Part shown: one piece after another, positions 62,301 to 64,000 of the stretch
Position numbering within the stretch: the stretch's first letter is position 1
Layout of the letters: every line of letters begins with the position of its first letter
Assembly: GCF_000718785.1 (NCBI RefSeq)
Contig: NZ_JOCA01000013.1
Coordinates: 1 to 64,000, forward strand
Direction of reading: 5' to 3'
DNA length: 64,000 nt
DNA from: Streptomyces sp. NRRL WC-3626
GTDB lineage: Bacteria > Actinomycetota > Actinomycetes > Streptomycetales > Streptomycetaceae
Made by a program: the position numbers and the translations under genes
The notes under the pieces: model-generated
Seen by the model: only the letters and a program-made list of their open reading frames with translations
Databases searched by the model: none
Told to the model about the DNA's origin: nothing

Positions 62301-63094
62301 CGACCCGCCTCGAAGACCGTGCCGTCCACTGCCACGTCCTTCGCCACAATCGCACCCGAGGCGTCCTCTACGACCTCCAGCCCGGACGTCTTCAGCCCAA
62401 GGTCGATCGCCGCGATCTCGGGACTGGCCGCCGCCTCTGGCGTCTTGATCACCAACAAGTGCCCGAAACCATCGGCCTCGGCTCGCACCACCAGGTCGAC
62501 CCCGGGATGGACTTCCGCGTACGTCGCGGTGTTCCCCTGTACCTCCGGCGCGGGAAGCACACCCTCTGGCCAGATCAACGACATTTCCCGGCCGGCCCTG
62601 CGCAGCGTGACGAACGGCTCGCTCTTCGCCCCACCCGCGAAGGACAGATCTACAGTCGCGGCCTTGGGCTCCCACCGCCCGTCCTCCCGCTTCACCAGTG
62701 TCTCGTCGATGTCCACCCACTTACCGGCATGGATGGTGCGGACCGGTTCGGTGTACTCCCTCGCCTCGAACGTTCCGTCCGGCTGGGCGAAGATCTCCCG
62801 GCGCTCCGAGCGCAGTCCCACCACCTCGACCGGCTCGCCACTCTTGTCAGCCGCAGCGAGCGCCACCGGCTCGGTCTGGGCTGGTCCCGAGGCCGCCACC
62901 GGAGCCTGCTCGTCCTTCTCAACGTCCGGCACGGCGTTGAAAGCCAGACCGGTGGCCACCACAGCTCCGACCAGTGTGGCTGCCATAACAGCACGCAGTG
63001 TCACTGCACGGCCTGCATGCCTGGGCATCATTTCACTCTCTCTGGACTGCTGGGCGGCTTCGAAGGGTTCAATGGGTACGCGCTGGTTCGCCAT
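59359..63094 (-). pseudogene. LamG-domain exported protein, frameshifted by a 7-bp duplication
   Basis: About 1243 residues if restored. The start ATG overlaps the FG-GAP gene stop (TGATG). An ATG pair at 63031 is an alternative nearer the signal-like segment RAVMAATLVGAVVATGLAF. The N-terminal half has Streptomyces RHS-neighbour features (EYTEPVRTIHAGKWVDIDET; IDPIQRTTPRTSWTGVMSG). The C-terminal half has two LamG/jellyroll domains (YLDSINTVLDTARSFSVSAW; SFTVTARAQLTAIDGTVSQT). A tandem duplication of CCCGCAG (61548-61561) breaks the frame after LGLRAA. Without it the chain runs LRAADESRFAEWKRICGNAY into the second half. It probably works with the RHS protein at the surface. Confidence 0.8.
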
Positions 63095-64000
63095 CACTTC
63101 ACCACCGCGCCGAACGCCTTGCCGCCAGCAGGGATGCCACCAGTGCCGGGCTTGTAACTGACCTCAGGAGCACCACCGTTGGCAACATGCCACGAAAATC
63201 CGTGGACCGCGCGAGCACCCGGCTCGCCATAAGGCACTCCGACATAGAGCAGGCTCGCTGTGGATCCCAGGCTCAATCCGGTGTACATGTGCGGACCCGC
63301 GACATCACCCACGCCGTACCCGGGGTCGACCCAGTGGTCATCCGCCCCGGGTGGACCGACGAACGGGGTGATCTGCACCCCGCCCTTCTCCAGATCCTCT
63401 TGCTGCCACTCCTCTCCTGGAGCGCCGATCGCCACCCGCGTAGTGGTCGCTGTACTCGTCGTGTTCGGAGAGGAGTTGACAGCTGCGAGCTGCTGGCCGA
63501 AGAAGTCGCCGACCTCGGCTTCCCCCTCCATGCCGTCGGCGTTCTGGTCGACCCACGCCGTCTGCGTCGCCGTAGTCGAAGTAAGCCGGAAGAAGTGCAC
63601 CGCCCCGGCATCGACGGTGGTCAGCAGGTCCTCACCCGGCACCCCTACTGCCAACAGAGATTCCGTAGTGCTGGTGGCACCGGACGGTCGATAGGGAACC
63701 ATCGCCAGGGCAGTACCGAAACGGTCGGCCGTTTCGCCCTCGCCACCAATCGCTTCTTGGTCCTGCGCCAGACCGGCAATCGGTTTGGGTGAGTTGGACA
63801 CCAGCGTGTGGCTGAACACCGTCACAGCGCCTGCGAAGGTCACCGCGCCCAGTGCCTCCCCCGGGACCCCCACCGCAAGATGTGTCGGTGTCGCCGCGAG
63901 CGACAATCCGAAGCGGTCGTCCTGCTCCGCTACTCCTGGCACTGCCCCAGCCGTCTCGGTGTCCTGGTGCACCGCCACCTCCGTCAAGGCGGTACCCGAC
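63094..64000 (-). CDS. FG-GAP repeat protein, partial (5-prime end outside the window)
   Basis: At least 301 C-terminal residues of an integrin-alpha-like beta-propeller protein. Repeats follow the pattern RFGLSLAATPTHLAVGVPGE, DRFGTALAMVPYR...LLAVGVPGED, DFFGQQLAAV...RVAIGAPGEE and YTGLSLGSTASLLYVGVPYG, each about 60-70 residues. The frame stays open to the window edge (GTALTEVAVHQDTE), so the start lies to the right. It is the first visible gene of the LamG-RHS-immunity operon. Its stop overlaps the next start. Predicted to be extracellular; ligand unknown. Confidence 0.85.
   Translation of the reverse strand, partial: SGTALTEVAVHQDTETAGAVPGVAEQDDRFGLSLAATPTHLAVGVPGEALGAVTFAGAVTVFSHTLVSNSPKPIAGLAQDQEAIGGEGETADRFGTALAMVPYRPSGATSTTESLLAVGVPGEDLLTTVDAGAVHFFRLTSTTATQTAWVDQNADGMEGEAEVGDFFGQQLAAVNSSPNTTSTATTTRVAIGAPGEEWQQEDLEKGGVQITPFVGPPGADDHWVDPGYGVGDVAGPHMYTGLSLGSTASLLYVGVPYGEPGARAVHGFSWHVANGGAPEVSYKPGTGGIPAGGKAFGAVVK

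Overview
The window is high-GC actinobacterial DNA, almost certainly a Streptomyces chromosome. The signs are GTG and ATG starts, many start codons 6-7 bases after a -10-like hexamer, the order pullulanase / alpha-amylase / aglA-malGFE / malR / glnE / glnA2 / nadE / panB, an F420 oxidoreductase, a WhiJ-type XRE + DUF397 locus, and intergenic repeats typical of the genus. About 1-46.8 kb reads as conserved, intact core chromosome. About 46.8-64 kb is accessory: it holds an IS element, a polymorphic toxin operon and several broken frames.

Layout. 0-3.7 kb: dispersed repeats, a large membrane-anchored hypothetical, a TetR regulator with an overlapping hypothetical, and a tautomerase. 3.8-17.6 kb: a maltodextrin and starch regulon, with a secreted amylase-pullulanase, a secreted alpha-amylase, a cytoplasmic alpha-glucosidase, the MalEFG maltodextrin importer and the LacI-type repressor MalR. 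CTTGCAG-like boxes lie before pulA, before the amylase gene and between malE and malR. The logic is external hydrolysis, import by MalEFG, internal cleavage by AglA and repression by MalR. 17.7-28.6 kb: a PAP2-type membrane enzyme, GlnE, a VOC protein, a VapBC-type toxin-antitoxin pair, a secreted pectate lyase, a DinB-like protein, GlnA2 and an Rrf2 regulator. 28.7-36.7 kb: a DUF3105 + DUF305 pair, NAD synthetase, a membrane EEP hydrolase, a TetR + MFS efflux pair with a perfect palindrome, and PanB. 37-43.4 kb: a DrrAB-like ABC exporter convergent with an AfsR-like SARP regulator. The exporter promoter has three heptamers spaced exactly 11 bp apart, the classic SARP signature. 42.4-46.9 kb: an M50 protease, a small membrane protein, NPDG oxidoreductase, small hypotheticals, Map, and a heme oxygenase behind an iron box.

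The accessory end (46.9-64 kb) starts with an AAA ATPase fused in frame to a TOPRIM-like (DUF4276-like) domain. The frame across the junction depends on a run of eight C. A divergent WhiJ-type locus follows (anti-sigma-like ATPase, XRE regulator, DUF397 protein), then an IS630-type element. The last part is a minus-strand operon of an FG-GAP protein (partial), a LamG protein, a 2.3-kilo-residue RHS protein with a HINT domain and a ParB-like C-terminal tip, and a translationally coupled candidate immunity gene. The LamG and RHS genes carry three frame disruptions between them.

Several intergenic spaces hold degenerate tandem repeats. Two of these run directly into copies of the same 100-bp dispersed element. 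No rRNA, tRNA or CRISPR array was seen.
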